Numbered from the stretch's first letter, positions 46,313 to 56,104 are shown. The stretch is 64,000 nt of DNA from Histidinibacterium lentulum (GCF_003789055.1 NZ_ML119081.1:248001-312000), one strand, 5' to 3'. A program made the numbers and translations. Notes: generated by a model from the sequence alone, not told the origin.

Positions 46313-47881
46313 TTAGCCGGTTGGAGCGGTGATCGCCACCCCCAGCCGCTCCAGCTCCGCCCAGATCCGGGCATCCCGGTTGTAGATGTCATTCCGGAAA
46401 TGCAGCTGCCCGTCCGGCGAGGTGAAGGCCGTCCGGTACACGAGATGCACCGGGACGGGCTCGTCGAGCGTGATCCGGGAGTTCTGCCGGGTCCGCAGAA
46501 TACCCTGGAAATAGGACTCCGGGTCCTCCACCTGCCGCTCCAGAAGGACATAGGCGAATTCGTGCGGCTCGTGCAGACGGATGCAGCCCGAGCTGTAGGC
46601 CCGCACGACGCGGCTGAAGAGGCTGCGCGCGGGCGTGTCGTGCAGGTAGATCGCGTGGGGGTTCGGGAACATGAACTTGACCGTCCCCAGCGCATTGTTC
46701 GGCCCCGGCGGCTGCCGCACGCTGACGTTCTGCGCCGAACTCGTCTGGACGATGCGGCCCCGGCTGTCGATCGCCTGGAACCCGCTCGGCACCCGCCCGC
46801 CATAGTCCCGGTTGATGATCGAGCGCGGAACGTACCAGTACGGGTTGAGCTCCATGTACTCCATCTCGTCGGAGAACTCGTAGGTCTGCTTGTCGAACTG
46901 CCCGGCGCCGATGACCGCCCGCGTCTCGAAGGTCACGCTGTCGAAATCGCGGATCTGGGCAGAGAAATCGGTGAGGTTCACCCAGACATGCCGGTCGCCG
47001 CGCTCGAGGTTGTTCAGCCAGCGTTCGCGCTCCATGGCCACCAGAACGCTTTCCAGCCTGTCCTCGGCGGACATGTTCAGCATGGTCACCGTCGCCCCGC
47101 CGACCACGCCGTCGGGCTCGAGCGCAACGCTTTCCTGGAACCGGCGGACCGCGTCGAGGATCGTGCCGTCGAACGTGGCCGTCAGGGTCGGCTCGAGGAG
47201 ATCCATGGCGATCAGCCGGTCGCGGAGCCGCACGACCTGTGCCCCGCTGTCGCCGAGGCCGAGCGGTCCCTGGACGCCCGGCCCGTAGCCGCCGGTTGCG
47301 ATCACCTCGCTCAGCCGGACCTTGGCGCGCATCAGGCGCTGGTATTCAGGCGAGGACGGCGGCAGCGAATGCAGAAGCGCCCGCGGGTTCTCGAGGAACC
47401 TCGCAAGGATGACCTGCGTCGGCAGACGCTGGACCTCGCGCTTGAAATTCGCGTCGATGCTGGAGGGCGCGATCAGCCCGGTGTTGAGGGCGCGTGCATA
47501 GGCGAGGAAGTAGGCGGTCAGCTCTACCTCGGCGCGGCCGCGGCTGTCGGCCGTGGTGGCCCCCGCCAGAATACCCATGGCCCGTTCGGGGTTGAAGCGC
47601 GAGGCCGGGAGGCCGTGCATCGGCGCATCGCCGAGCGCCGCGATGAAGGCCATGCGGCGCAGTTCCGAGGCCTCGTCGGTCCCGGTCCAGATGCCCTCGA
47701 AATCGCGGCTCCGGTAGAAGGCGGCCAGATCGTCGCGCCGCGCCGCTGCCTCGGCCACGCCCTGCGCATAGAGAGAGACAAGCAGGTTCGCCTCCGCCCT
47801 TGGCGCGCCGGCCCCCGTGACGAGAAGGGCAACAGCGACGGCGGCAAGCCCACGCCTGAACGATTTTGCGTCCCAACTCAT
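46313..47881 (-). CDS. L,D-transpeptidase, YcbB/LdtD type, with peptidoglycan-binding domain
   Basis: Periplasmic cell-wall crosslinking enzyme of 522 residues. The signal peptide occupies residues 1-31 (LAAVAVALLVTGAGAPRAEA). A helical scaffold region comes next, then a PG_binding_1 motif (LGLGDSGAQVVRLRDRL) and a YkuD catalytic domain with IYLHDTP and YSSGCIRLHEP, nucleophile C433. The start is ATG 47881 with GGAG upstream. It catalyses 3-3 crosslinks independent of penicillin-binding proteins. It is divergent from a DUF882 cell-wall protein, suggesting a shared wall-remodelling role. Confidence 0.92.
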   Translation of the reverse strand: MSWDAKSFRRGLAAVAVALLVTGAGAPRAEANLLVSLYAQGVAEAAARRDDLAAFYRSRDFEGIWTGTDEASELRRMAFIAALGDAPMHGLPASRFNPERAMGILAGATTADSRGRAEVELTAYFLAYARALNTGLIAPSSIDANFKREVQRLPTQVILARFLENPRALLHSLPPSSPEYQRLMRAKVRLSEVIATGGYGPGVQGPLGLGDSGAQVVRLRDRLIAMDLLEPTLTATFDGTILDAVRRFQESVALEPDGVVGGATVTMLNMSAEDRLESVLVAMERERWLNNLERGDRHVWVNLTDFSAQIRDFDSVTFETRAVIGAGQFDKQTYEFSDEMEYMELNPYWYVPRSIINRDYGGRVPSGFQAIDSRGRIVQTSSAQNVSVRQPPGPNNALGTVKFMFPNPHAIYLHDTPARSLFSRVVRAYSSGCIRLHEPHEFAYVLLERQVEDPESYFQGILRTRQNSRITLDEPVPVHLVYRTAFTSPDGQLHFRNDIYNRDARIWAELERLGVAITAPTG

Positions 47882-48234
47882 GCTCTTGTCACTCCAGTCC
47901 GTCCCGCGATCCTGTCTCATTGAGTGATGATGCGACCGTCCGGGCCTGTCCAGTCCAGTCACGCCCGCGTTACAGGCCGGCGGTCGGAATTTTCGTTGCC
48001 GTTGCGCACCTGTCATGTGTCCGGGGCCCCGGACCCGCCCGTCCGGCCCGGATCGGACCGCTCACGCTTTCAGCAGAATCTCGCCGATTTGGCACATCTT
48101 AACGGAACCGGGACTACAACCGGCTTGGTAAACGATTCGAGTCATGTCATACTGGATCTGCATCTGGGGATGAGATGGCAGCGTCCGGCAACGTCCGGGC
48201 ATCAAAGCAAGAAGCGACGGGACAGGCACTAATC
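47882..48234. other. Divergent intergenic region between two cell-wall genes
   Basis: A 353-nt gap between opposite starts. It contains a 16-bp perfect GC palindrome (GTCCGGGG and its complement, 48019-48034) and AT-richer stretches (AATTTTCGTTG, CATCTTAACGG) likely to hold two divergent promoters. No further gene is seen. Confidence 0.45.
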
Positions 48235-48804
48235 ATGACTGACAAGGCCCCTTCGAGCTTTTCTCGACGTGCGATCCTGCGTGCATTCGCAGCCTCGGCG
48301 GTTACTGCAGCTCCAACCTACTCCATGGCCTCCGGGTTCCTTCGGGGTGCGGGCGACGTGCGGCGACTTTCGATGTATTCCGGTCGCACCGGCGAGAAAA
48401 TCGAGATGATCTACTGGATCGACGGACATTACGTCGGCGATGCGGTCCGCGAGATCAATCACTTCATGCGGGACTGGCGGAACGGCCATGTCATGCAGAT
48501 CGACACCCGCACCATCGACATCATGGCGGCCTCGCACCGGCTCCTGCGCACGGATGAGCCCTTTACCCTGATTTCCGGCTACCGGTCCCCCCAGACCAAC
48601 GCCATGCTGCGCGCCCGCGGCAACGGCGTGGCCCGCAATTCGCTGCACCTCCAGGGCCAGGCGGCGGACCTGCAGATGCGCTCGCGCTCGGTCAGCCAGA
48701 TCGCCCAGGCCGCCGCCTCCTGCCGCGCCGGCGGCGTCGGCCGGTACTCCGGCTCGAATTTCGTGCACATGGATTGCGGCAACGTCCGCTCCTGGGGCAG
48801 CTGA
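48235..48804 (+). CDS. DUF882 / YcbK-like peptidase M15 family protein, Tat-exported
   Basis: A 189-residue zinc-peptidase-fold protein. Its N-terminus SRRAILRAFAASAVTAA has the twin-arginine pattern, so Tat export is likely. The metal-binding pattern is H138 and D145 in HLQGQAAD and H178 in HMD, as in D-Ala-D-Ala carboxypeptidases of the M15/DUF882 group; TLISGYRSPQTNAMLR precedes it. It probably trims peptidoglycan peptides. ATG 48235 gives the signal; it diverges from the L,D-transpeptidase, a common pairing. Confidence 0.88.
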   Translation: MTDKAPSSFSRRAILRAFAASAVTAAPTYSMASGFLRGAGDVRRLSMYSGRTGEKIEMIYWIDGHYVGDAVREINHFMRDWRNGHVMQIDTRTIDIMAASHRLLRTDEPFTLISGYRSPQTNAMLRARGNGVARNSLHLQGQAADLQMRSRSVSQIAQAAASCRAGGVGRYSGSNFVHMDCGNVRSWGS

Positions 48805-49089
48805 CGGGGCCATCCCCGACGCGACGGGAAACCGGGCGCCCGCGCATAGCCGCCGGCGCCCTTTTTCATGCGCTGGACCCGGTCTCGACGGGCATCCCGG
48901 CAAAGGCCGTCACGGCGATGGAAGAGCGGGACCGGGCAATCCGCCCATCGGCGGAACCGCGACCGGCCGAGTCGAACCGAAGCTTCAGAGTGCCGCGGAC
49001 AGATTCCCGCCGTTAACCTTTTTCGTTATTGCAACCATGCACTTGACCATGCGTCCACGCGTGAACCGATGACGGTGACCAGGCCCAGA

Positions 49090-51603
49090 TCACTCGGCCG
49101 CCATCGCGTCCGAGATCAGCGCCTCGGGATCTATGCCGCGCTTCACCGCACTGGCCCTCACGGCCGCCCGCAGCGCGGCACTCCGCGCGAGCAGCCGCCG
49201 GAACCGCGCCTCGTCCAGCACGAGGAGCGTGGTGGGCGCGATGGCGCGAACCTCGGCCCGGCGGGCGCGCTTCATCAGGATCGCAAGCTGGCCGAACATC
49301 TCACCGCGTCCCAGCCGCCAGGACTGGTTCGCCGTTTCGAGCTCCACCGCGCCCGAGGCGATGAAATAGACGCTCCGCACGACGCTGTCGCGGCGGATGA
49401 TCGGCTCGCCCGCGTTGACGTAGCGCGGCCGCAGCGCCCGTCCCAGCCGCTTCAGCGCCGCTTCGTCGAGGTCGGCAAAGAGCGGGAACTGCGCGACCAG
49501 CTCGGCCCGCCTCAGCGCGATGTCGAGCCGCGGCCGCCTCTCCGCCGCCGCCCGCCGCGCGTCGAGGGTCTGTATGAGCGCCGTGTGCACCTCGGCCCCG
49601 ATCAACCCGTCCTCCCGCATCGCGCTGTACTCGCGCTCTTCCAGCCGCAGCGCGGTGCGGCGGATGAAGCGGCGTTCGAGCTCTTCGGCATAGCCCGGGT
49701 ACTGGAGCCGCAACCCCTCCAGCGCCGTCGCGACCGCCTCTGTGCGCCGCGCCAGCAACTCCTGCAGCAACTCCGCCACCCGTCTGCCGTGGATGCGCCG
49801 GATCCGCCCGTCGATGAAGTCTTCCACGTCGCGCAGGATCAGGCGCTGCGACAGCAGGAGCTCGAACCGGTCCGCGGTCAGCCGCGCCAGGGGACGCGAC
49901 AGACCGAGCCGCGTATGGAGCAGGAGCGCCGCGCGGAACGCGGACCCGTACGCCACGCTCCGCCGCGCCGCGCGCTGATAGCCGCTGCGGCCCTGGCTTC
50001 GCGCCCCCTCGATCAGCCGGTCGGCATCCGACAGCACCTGTTCTGCCATCCGCGCCGAGATCGTCCGCTCCCGGACGCGCGCAAGGATGGCGTCCCGCTC
50101 GTGCCCCGCAAGCGCGATCAGCCCGAGGGTGATCCGGTCGCGGTCGAGGATGTCGACGCTGTCCTCCGCCGCCTTCACCGCGGCGTCGAGCCGTTCCCCG
50201 AAGCGCTTGGCCTCCGCGCGGACAGTGTCGTGGCTCAGCTCGTAGTTCTCGGTGGTCCGCGCCACATCCTCGCGCACCGTTTGCAGCGCCACGGCGACGA
50301 CCTGCCGCGAGAGGGCCTCGTCGAGAGGCGAGAGCCGGTCCAGCCCGAGCCGCCCGATGATCCAGCGCAGGGTCGTCCCCTGCACGATCAGCGTGAAGAG
50401 CGTGAACCCCGTTGCGAGAATGCCGACCACCCTCTGGATATCGGAGGGCACGCGAAAGCTCTCGGTCACGGCGAGGGCCAGCGCCAGCGTCACGGCCCCC
50501 CTCAGCCCGCCCCACAGGATCGCGATGCGATAGGGCCGCTCGACCGGCGGCGAGGCCTTCATCAGCGTGAGCAGCGGAAGCAATCCGAAGAGGATCACGG
50601 CCCGTGCGGCGATGGCGGCGAGGATGACCACTCCGAGGAGGACGAAATCCTCGAGGCGCACCTCCTCGAGCAGGCGCGGGATCAGCAGGGCCGCGAGGAT
50701 GAAGATAAGGGCGCCCGCCCAATGCGCGAGCAGGTCCCAGACGTCGCGCAGGTAGGCCCAGGCCTGAGGAGGCAGGCGTCCGGGCCCGATCAGGTTCAGC
50801 GTCAGCCCCGCGGCGACCACCGCGATAACGCCAGAGGCCCCGATGCTCTGCTCCGCGACGATGTAGGCAAGGTAGGGCAGCGCCGCGGAAATCGATATCT
50901 GCGCGAGCGGGTGCCGGACGAAGAGAGCCATGATCCAGATCGCGACCCGCGCCGCCAGCCAGCCCGTCAGCACGCCCCCCACGATCAGCAGGGGAAACTG
51001 TGCGAGCGCTTCGAGGAGGCTCGGATCCGGGACGCCGAGCATCACGAACCCCGCGAAGAGGCCGAAGAGCGCGATGGCCGCGGCGTCGTTCAGGAGGCTC
51101 TCTCCCTCGATGATCCGTGCCAGCCGCCGCGGCGCGGAGATCGAGCGGAAGATGGTGACGACAGCCGAGGGATCGGTCGTGGAGACGATGGCCCCGATCA
51201 GCAGGCAGGCCACCAGCGGCAGCCCGCTCGCCCAGGCCAGCGCGTACCCCACGGACAGCGTCGCCACGACCACCGCGACCACTGCAAGGACAAGGATCGG
51301 CACCCAGTCGTCGAGCATCCGTCGCAGGTTCATCCCCAACGTGGCCTGAAAGAGCAGCGTCGGGAGGAAGACATAGAGAAAGACGTTGGACCGGATCGGC
51401 AGCCCGAGGATCGCCTCCGCCACCGGGTTCAGCGCATCGGTCAACTCGGTCCGCAGGAAGAACAGCGCCCCGACCCCGATGAGAACGCCAAGAACCGCAA
51501 GGATCACGCTGTAGGGCAGCCGCAGGCGAGCCGCGATCGGCTCCGCGGCGCCGATCACGAGGAACAGCGAGGCAATGACCGTGGTGACGAGAACGATGTC
51601 CAT
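49090..51603 (-). CDS. CPA1 Na+/H+ antiporter with large C-terminal regulatory region and cNMP-binding domain
   Basis: An inner-membrane exchanger of 837 residues. An NhaP-like transporter (residues 1 to about 415, about 12-13 helices; STTDPSAVVTIFRSI and EGESLLNDAAAIALFG hold the ion-site residues) is followed by a long soluble region (about 420-700). A cyclic-nucleotide-binding-like domain occupies 706-837 with GEMFGQLAIL at 767-776. This architecture resembles plant SOS1-type and some bacterial NhaP antiporters. Regulation by a cyclic nucleotide or another ligand is plausible but unproven. It is monocistronic. Confidence 0.9.
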   Translation of the reverse strand: MDIVLVTTVIASLFLVIGAAEPIAARLRLPYSVILAVLGVLIGVGALFFLRTELTDALNPVAEAILGLPIRSNVFLYVFLPTLLFQATLGMNLRRMLDDWVPILVLAVVAVVVATLSVGYALAWASGLPLVACLLIGAIVSTTDPSAVVTIFRSISAPRRLARIIEGESLLNDAAAIALFGLFAGFVMLGVPDPSLLEALAQFPLLIVGGVLTGWLAARVAIWIMALFVRHPLAQISISAALPYLAYIVAEQSIGASGVIAVVAAGLTLNLIGPGRLPPQAWAYLRDVWDLLAHWAGALIFILAALLIPRLLEEVRLEDFVLLGVVILAAIAARAVILFGLLPLLTLMKASPPVERPYRIAILWGGLRGAVTLALALAVTESFRVPSDIQRVVGILATGFTLFTLIVQGTTLRWIIGRLGLDRLSPLDEALSRQVVAVALQTVREDVARTTENYELSHDTVRAEAKRFGERLDAAVKAAEDSVDILDRDRITLGLIALAGHERDAILARVRERTISARMAEQVLSDADRLIEGARSQGRSGYQRAARRSVAYGSAFRAALLLHTRLGLSRPLARLTADRFELLLSQRLILRDVEDFIDGRIRRIHGRRVAELLQELLARRTEAVATALEGLRLQYPGYAEELERRFIRRTALRLEEREYSAMREDGLIGAEVHTALIQTLDARRAAAERRPRLDIALRRAELVAQFPLFADLDEAALKRLGRALRPRYVNAGEPIIRRDSVVRSVYFIASGAVELETANQSWRLGRGEMFGQLAILMKRARRAEVRAIAPTTLLVLDEARFRRLLARSAALRAAVRASAVKRGIDPEALISDAMAAE

Positions 51604-51742
51604 CCCAAGGCAATAGCCTCATTGCGGCCCGGGAGAAAACGCTCCTGTCGCCGCAACCTGCGATACATTCGAGCCAAACACCTGCCGCCGCCGGCCGCGA
51701 TCGGCTAACGGGACCTGACACCACCAGAGAGGACGGGGCGCC

Positions 51743-52531
51743 ATGACCGAAGAACTCCATGCAGACGGCCGCCTGCGGCTCGCGCCCGGTCCGGTCGCGG
51801 TCCTGACGCTGTCGGCCCCGGAAAGGCGCAACGCGGTTTCGCGGGCGATGTGGGCGGCCCTGCCGGAACTCTGCGCCCGGATCGACCGCGACGACGGCAT
51901 CCGGGTCCTGATCCTGACCGGCGAGGGCGATACCTTCAGCGCCGGCGCCGATATCAGCGAATTCGCCGAGAGCTACGCCACGCCAGATGAGGCAGGCCGG
52001 ACCAACGCGGTCGTCCATGCAGGTCAGACCGCCGTAGCGGGCCTATCGAAGCCGGTGATCGCCCGCATCCGCGGGGCCTGCGTCGGCGGCGGGTGCGGCC
52101 TCGCCCTTTCGGCCGACCTGCGCTTCGCCGCCTCCGACGCGCGGCTGGGCATCCCGCCGGCGCGACTGGGGCTCGCCTATTCCTTCAGCGCCACACGACA
52201 GCTCGTGACCCTGGTGGGGCCCGCGCGGGCCAAGGACATTCTCTTCTCCGCCCGCCTGATCGGCGCCGAAGAGGCTCTCGCCATCGGCCTGACCGACCGC
52301 TGCCTGCCTCCCGAAACGCTGGACGCCGAGACGCTGACCTATGCCGAGACCCTTGCGGGGCTCTCCCAGGTGTCCATCCGCACGGCCAAGGCCATGATCG
52401 AGGCGATCCGCGCCGGGGCCGACGCCGAACCCGACACCCTTCGCGCCGCCTACGACGCCTCGTTCGGGGGCCCGGATTTCGCCGAAGGCTGCCGGGCCTT
52501 CCTCGAGAAACGGCCGCCGAGGTTCTCCTGA
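51743..52531 (+). CDS. Enoyl-CoA hydratase/isomerase family protein
   Basis: Crotonase-fold enzyme of 262 residues. Oxyanion-hole strands are FSAGADISEF and RGACVGGGCGLALSADLR; a second motif LGLAYSFSATRQLV follows. One expected glutamate of classic hydratases (in the 110-120 region) is replaced by small residues (GGGCG), so the reaction (hydration, isomerisation, other) cannot be assigned. It lies between the antiporter and cation-antiporter genes without an evident pathway partner. Confidence 0.85.
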   Translation: MTEELHADGRLRLAPGPVAVLTLSAPERRNAVSRAMWAALPELCARIDRDDGIRVLILTGEGDTFSAGADISEFAESYATPDEAGRTNAVVHAGQTAVAGLSKPVIARIRGACVGGGCGLALSADLRFAASDARLGIPPARLGLAYSFSATRQLVTLVGPARAKDILFSARLIGAEEALAIGLTDRCLPPETLDAETLTYAETLAGLSQVSIRTAKAMIEAIRAGADAEPDTLRAAYDASFGGPDFAEGCRAFLEKRPPRFS

Positions 52532-52564
52532 CGCCAACCGGTAGCCCGGCCGCGGGGCTCCGGA

Positions 52565-53548
52565 TCAGGGGGCAACAAGTCCGGCATGGATCTCGGGACT
52601 CCAGCCGTACTGAACCGCGACGAAGGCGAGATAGGCAGCGATCATTGCAATCCCCGCGGTCCGGCCGATCCGGCCGATCGTCAGCAGGAAGACGGTGAAG
52701 ACAGCGGTCACCACAAGCACCACGGGCAGGTCGATGGTCGCGAAACGCGGCTCGATGATCAGCGGTTTCAGGGCGGCGCTGATCGCCATGACGGACAGGA
52801 TGTTGAAGATGTTCGACCCGACGATCCCGCCGACGATCATGTCCGACTGTCCCTTGCGGGCGGCGGCCACGCAGGCGGTCAGCTCCGGCAGCGAGGTCCC
52901 GAAGGCGATCACCGTCATGCCGATCACCGCCTCCGGCACGCCGAGCGCATGGCCGCCGGCCACCGCCCCCTGAACGAGGATCTCCGAGCCCAGGACCAGC
53001 GTGGTGATGCCGACGGTCACGAGCACATAGGGGTTTCCGGCCAGAGGCTCGTCGGTCTCATCCTCCTCGACGTCGATCCGGCTCGCCCTGTACTGACAGA
53101 CCACATAGGCGACGATCGTCCCGATCATGGCGAGGCCCGCCCAGGTCGGAAGACTGCCGGCCCACACCGCCGCCGCCATGGCCAGGGTCGCGAACACCAT
53201 CATCCAGGTGTCGACGCGCACCTCCCGCCGGTCGATCAGGACGGGTGCGATGACCGCGGAGACGCCGACGACCACGAGGACATTGGCGATGTTCGATCCG
53301 ATCACGTTGCCGACCGAGATCCCCGGAAACCCGCTCAGGTTGGCGTTGACGGAGGTGAACAGCTCCGGAGCGGAAGTCCCGAAGGCGACGATCGTCGCCG
53401 CGATGAAGAGTTTGGAGAGCCCGGAGCTTTCTGCGATCCGCACCGCCGCGGCGATGGTGACATCCCCGCCCTTCACGAGAAGCCAGATGCCGAACCCGAT
53501 CGCGCCGAGCGCGATCAGGGTGAGCTGGTAGGCTGTCAGTCCGTCCAT
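52565..53548 (-). CDS. Calcium/sodium antiporter (CaCA family, YrbG-like)
   Basis: A 327-residue membrane exchanger with the two inverted alpha repeats: GTSAPELFTSVNAN with VGNVIGSNIANVL in the first, GTSLPELTACVAA with VGGIVGSNIFNIL in the second. About ten helices are predicted. It exports Ca2+ or another cation against Na+ or H+. It is convergent with the enoyl-CoA hydratase gene. Confidence 0.93.
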   Translation of the reverse strand: MDGLTAYQLTLIALGAIGFGIWLLVKGGDVTIAAAVRIAESSGLSKLFIAATIVAFGTSAPELFTSVNANLSGFPGISVGNVIGSNIANVLVVVGVSAVIAPVLIDRREVRVDTWMMVFATLAMAAAVWAGSLPTWAGLAMIGTIVAYVVCQYRASRIDVEEDETDEPLAGNPYVLVTVGITTLVLGSEILVQGAVAGGHALGVPEAVIGMTVIAFGTSLPELTACVAAARKGQSDMIVGGIVGSNIFNILSVMAISAALKPLIIEPRFATIDLPVVLVVTAVFTVFLLTIGRIGRTAGIAMIAAYLAFVAVQYGWSPEIHAGLVAP

Positions 53549-53866
53549 GCGATGTTCCTGCCGGGATCAGAGCTCACAGGCTGCGGGGTTCGCCGGGTCG
53601 ATGTCACAGGACGGATCCCGCGGGTGTCGGCCCCGGCCCGGCGCCGGTCCTGCGGATCGCTGCCGGCTGCCTCCGGTGGACGACAACGCCCCGGTTTCCG
53701 GTTCCATCCGCATGGTGCGCCCCTCCCCGGATGCTGGTCCCCGACCTGCCGACCAGGTCCTGCACGCCTCGGCCCCCGGCGGCCTCTGCGTGCGTCATCC
53801 AGACCCGACCGTCCACCCCCCTGAAGAGGGATTGTCCACCTCGTCGGCGTTCTGACCACGGGCCCT
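53549..53866. other. Intergenic region without evident gene
   Basis: A 318-nt gap between two minus-strand genes. Open frames here lack recognisable families and have biased Arg/Gly/Pro composition typical of out-of-frame GC-rich DNA. No clear repeat, terminator or promoter was seen. Confidence 0.5.
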
Positions 53867-54325
53867 TCATCCCAGCCCGAACATCCTGCGCCAGTTCTGC
53901 ATGGTCATGCCGCGCGCGTAATCGCGCTGCATGGCGGGATCGAGGACCTCCACGAGCAGGCGGTTCTCCAGCCACATCTCGACGCAGTCGAACGGCCCGC
54001 GGTTGCAGAGCCGCGTGGTCCAGCCTTCGGCCGCGCCACGGGCGAGGACTTCCTCGCGTCCGAACGCGGATCGGATCGCGACATGGGCGAAGCTTGGGCT
54101 GGCGTCAGGCGGTCCCGCCTCGCAGGCGATCGCCTCGGGCCCGATCTTGAGCCGGTGGGTCAGCGGATAGACCTCGATGGCCGTGCCGTCGTCCTGTCCG
54201 GCGAAGGCGATCCAGGAGTCGGGAAAGGGCGGGAACGGCAGGGCCTCGCCGCCGAGCAGGGTCGCGAGAAAGGTGGACACGCGCTCGGGGTTCTCCGCGC
54301 TGATCGAGACGTGCAGGAGCGTCAT
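53867..54325 (-). CDS. VOC (glyoxalase/bleomycin-resistance) superfamily protein
   Basis: A 152-residue protein beginning LLHVSISAENPERVSTFLATLLGG, the usual first VOC half, with FAHVAIRSAFGREEVLARGA forming the second. Potential metal ligands include H5 and H93. The ending MQRDYARGMTMQNWRRMFG is unlike simple glyoxalases. The function is unknown. It starts 1 nt from the transglutaminase stop, so it is third in an HTH-transglutaminase-VOC operon. Confidence 0.8.
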   Translation of the reverse strand: MTLLHVSISAENPERVSTFLATLLGGEALPFPPFPDSWIAFAGQDDGTAIEVYPLTHRLKIGPEAIACEAGPPDASPSFAHVAIRSAFGREEVLARGAAEGWTTRLCNRGPFDCVEMWLENRLLVEVLDPAMQRDYARGMTMQNWRRMFGLG

Positions 54326-54326
54326 G

Positions 54327-55586
54327 TCATCCGGTCCTTTCGGTGAACTTGCCGCCCGTCCTTGGGGAGGCGAGGCCGAGGGCCGCTTCCAGCCTGAGCC
54401 ACCCGGCGGAGCGAAGCCGGAGAAGCAGGAGGTAGCGCAGCATCCCGACCGGAAACAGCAGGCGCCAGGCCCAGACGACGATCTCCAGCGCCGGCGCCAG
54501 CGGCGGAACTGCTGACGCGACCAGGGGCGCCATCATCACGACGGCGAGGCCCTTCAGCGGGTGCAGCACCAGCAGATCCGTCCAGACCAGCGGGTTGCGG
54601 GGAAGAAGCCGCGAGGGGGCCCCCACGCGGAATCGCCACGCACGCTGGCGGCGGAGCAGGTTCAGGGGCGTGGCCCTCGACGGGTGGCGGATCATCGGCC
54701 AGGGCAGTTGCAGGTAGGGTACGACGGGCGAACCGTTCCAGAGCGGCGCCTCGTGCCAGAACGTCACCGGACCGAGCCCCTCGACCGCGAGGGTGATCGA
54801 AGGAACGCTCCCGCTCCGCGTCGACGGCGCACCGGGCCAGGGGATGCCGGTGTGGCGCGAGAGCACGACGCGGTAGGGATCGAGCGCGCCGATATGGGCC
54901 TCGGGCGCGCGACCGGTCTCGAGGAGGGGGCCGAGATAGCCGCCCTCGCGCACCAGATTGGGGTCGACCGGGCACCAGCCAGCGCCGTCCCATGCCTCGG
55001 CCCAGGCATGCGGCGTGCGGAACCACGGGGCGACGATCATCCCGAAGACGGGGCGCGCGGGAATGCCGGCCACATGGCAGAGGGCCACGAAGACGAAGGC
55101 ATACTCGCCGCAATCGCCCCAGCCCCGTGCCAGCGACAGGGCGGCGCCGCGGGCGTCCTTCGGGTAGCGGTAGCGCAGCGCCCCGGCCGCCGCCTGGGCG
55201 AGCGCCGCAATGCGCGCGCCCTGCCCCTCGACGCCGCGCAGGCTCTCGTCGGCCAGCGCGCGCAGCGCCGCGTCCGGTGTCGTCATCAGTCCCGGCGCCC
55301 GGTCCACGGGCCCTGGCGGCGGCAGGTCGAGATGGTCGCCAGGGCGCAGGCGGCGCGTCTCCATCCGGGCCGAGACCTCGACGGTCTCTCCCCTCTTGAG
55401 ACGGATCATCCGGCGGTGTCCGTGCGCATCCGAAATGTCGGTGCCCTCGGGTGCGCGCAGATCGCGCACCGTCTGGCGGCCGTCATCCGCGGGCAGAGGC
55501 ACGAGGACCTCGAGCTCATCGTCGTCCGCATGGCCCCATGGGTCGAACCGGATGGACAGGTCGCAGCGAAAGGTGTCGTCGGTCAT
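54327..55586 (-). CDS. Transglutaminase-like (papain-fold) protein with C-terminal membrane segments
   Basis: A 419-residue protein. The core domain (about 100-215) has C159 in ARGWGDCGEYAF, H193 in RTPHAWAEAW and D208 in CPVDPN, the complete cysteine-histidine-aspartate triad of bacterial transglutaminase-like proteases. A beta-rich N-terminal domain precedes it, and hydrophobic stretches at about 340-395 may anchor it. No signal peptide is evident. Its start overlaps the HTH regulator stop by 4 nt, so expression is linked. The substrate is unknown. Confidence 0.82.
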   Translation of the reverse strand: MTDDTFRCDLSIRFDPWGHADDDELEVLVPLPADDGRQTVRDLRAPEGTDISDAHGHRRMIRLKRGETVEVSARMETRRLRPGDHLDLPPPGPVDRAPGLMTTPDAALRALADESLRGVEGQGARIAALAQAAAGALRYRYPKDARGAALSLARGWGDCGEYAFVFVALCHVAGIPARPVFGMIVAPWFRTPHAWAEAWDGAGWCPVDPNLVREGGYLGPLLETGRAPEAHIGALDPYRVVLSRHTGIPWPGAPSTRSGSVPSITLAVEGLGPVTFWHEAPLWNGSPVVPYLQLPWPMIRHPSRATPLNLLRRQRAWRFRVGAPSRLLPRNPLVWTDLLVLHPLKGLAVVMMAPLVASAVPPLAPALEIVVWAWRLLFPVGMLRYLLLLRLRSAGWLRLEAALGLASPRTGGKFTERTG

Positions 55587-56104
55587 TGTCGCACCTGCCC
55601 CGTCTGCGGCCCGCCCGCGGCGGCGATGGCGACGAGCAGCGGGACCACCCGGTCGGCCGGGATGTCGTAGCGGCCACGGCGTTCGGCCCGCAGCCAGCCC
55701 GCCGCCGTCAGTTCGCGCAGATGATGGTGCAACTGCCCGGTCGTGCCGTCGCCCAGGATCTCGGCCAGCGCGGCGGTCTCCTGCGTGCCGGCCAGCACCG
55801 CGTTCAGAAGAAGCAGCCGAACCGGGTGGCCGAGGGCGGCCAGCGCAGGCGCGATGTCGCGCCAGTCCGCCTCGAGGAGCCCGCTCGCCGGATGGCCCAT
55901 CTGCCACTCCACCCGGCGGCCACCCGGAAGTGCCAGGGTGCCCGCGAAGGCCACGCCCCCGCCCTCGGGCGCCTCGGTCCGCAGCCAGTCGAGCACCGTT
56001 GCGTCCGCCGCCAGGCGCGGCGACAGCGCGTCGGGGGTCTCCAGTTTCGCCACCCGCGCCTCGAGCGCGGCAATCCGGTCGGCCAGACCTGAGGGGTCGT
56101 CCAT
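55583..56104 (-). CDS. Winged-helix (ArsR-like) transcriptional regulator
   Basis: A 173-residue protein. The N-terminal helix (GLADRIAALEARVAKLE) may be a coiled coil; the middle region is beta-rich, and the C-terminal winged helix (residues about 87-155) has HPVRLLLLNAVLAG and TGQLHHHLRELTAAGWL. The ArsR/PadR-like HTH has no metal-ligand cysteines. It is the first gene of the operon with the transglutaminase. A perfect inverted repeat lies 23 nt upstream of its start, so autoregulation is likely. Confidence 0.8.
   Translation of the reverse strand: MDDPSGLADRIAALEARVAKLETPDALSPRLAADATVLDWLRTEAPEGGGVAFAGTLALPGGRRVEWQMGHPASGLLEADWRDIAPALAALGHPVRLLLLNAVLAGTQETAALAEILGDGTTGQLHHHLRELTAAGWLRAERRGRYDIPADRVVPLLVAIAAAGGPQTGQVRQ

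Noticed and set aside
48019-48034. A 16-bp GC palindrome as an operator
   Set aside because: It is made only of short G/C runs, which occur by chance in such GC-rich DNA, and has no defined distance to either start; it is kept only as a note in the gap entry.
48868-51708. A 946-codon plus-strand open frame over the antiporter gene
   Set aside because: It is the shadow of the CPA1 gene in a register where G/C third bases remove stops; there are no domains and the composition is Arg/Asp/Gln-heavy.
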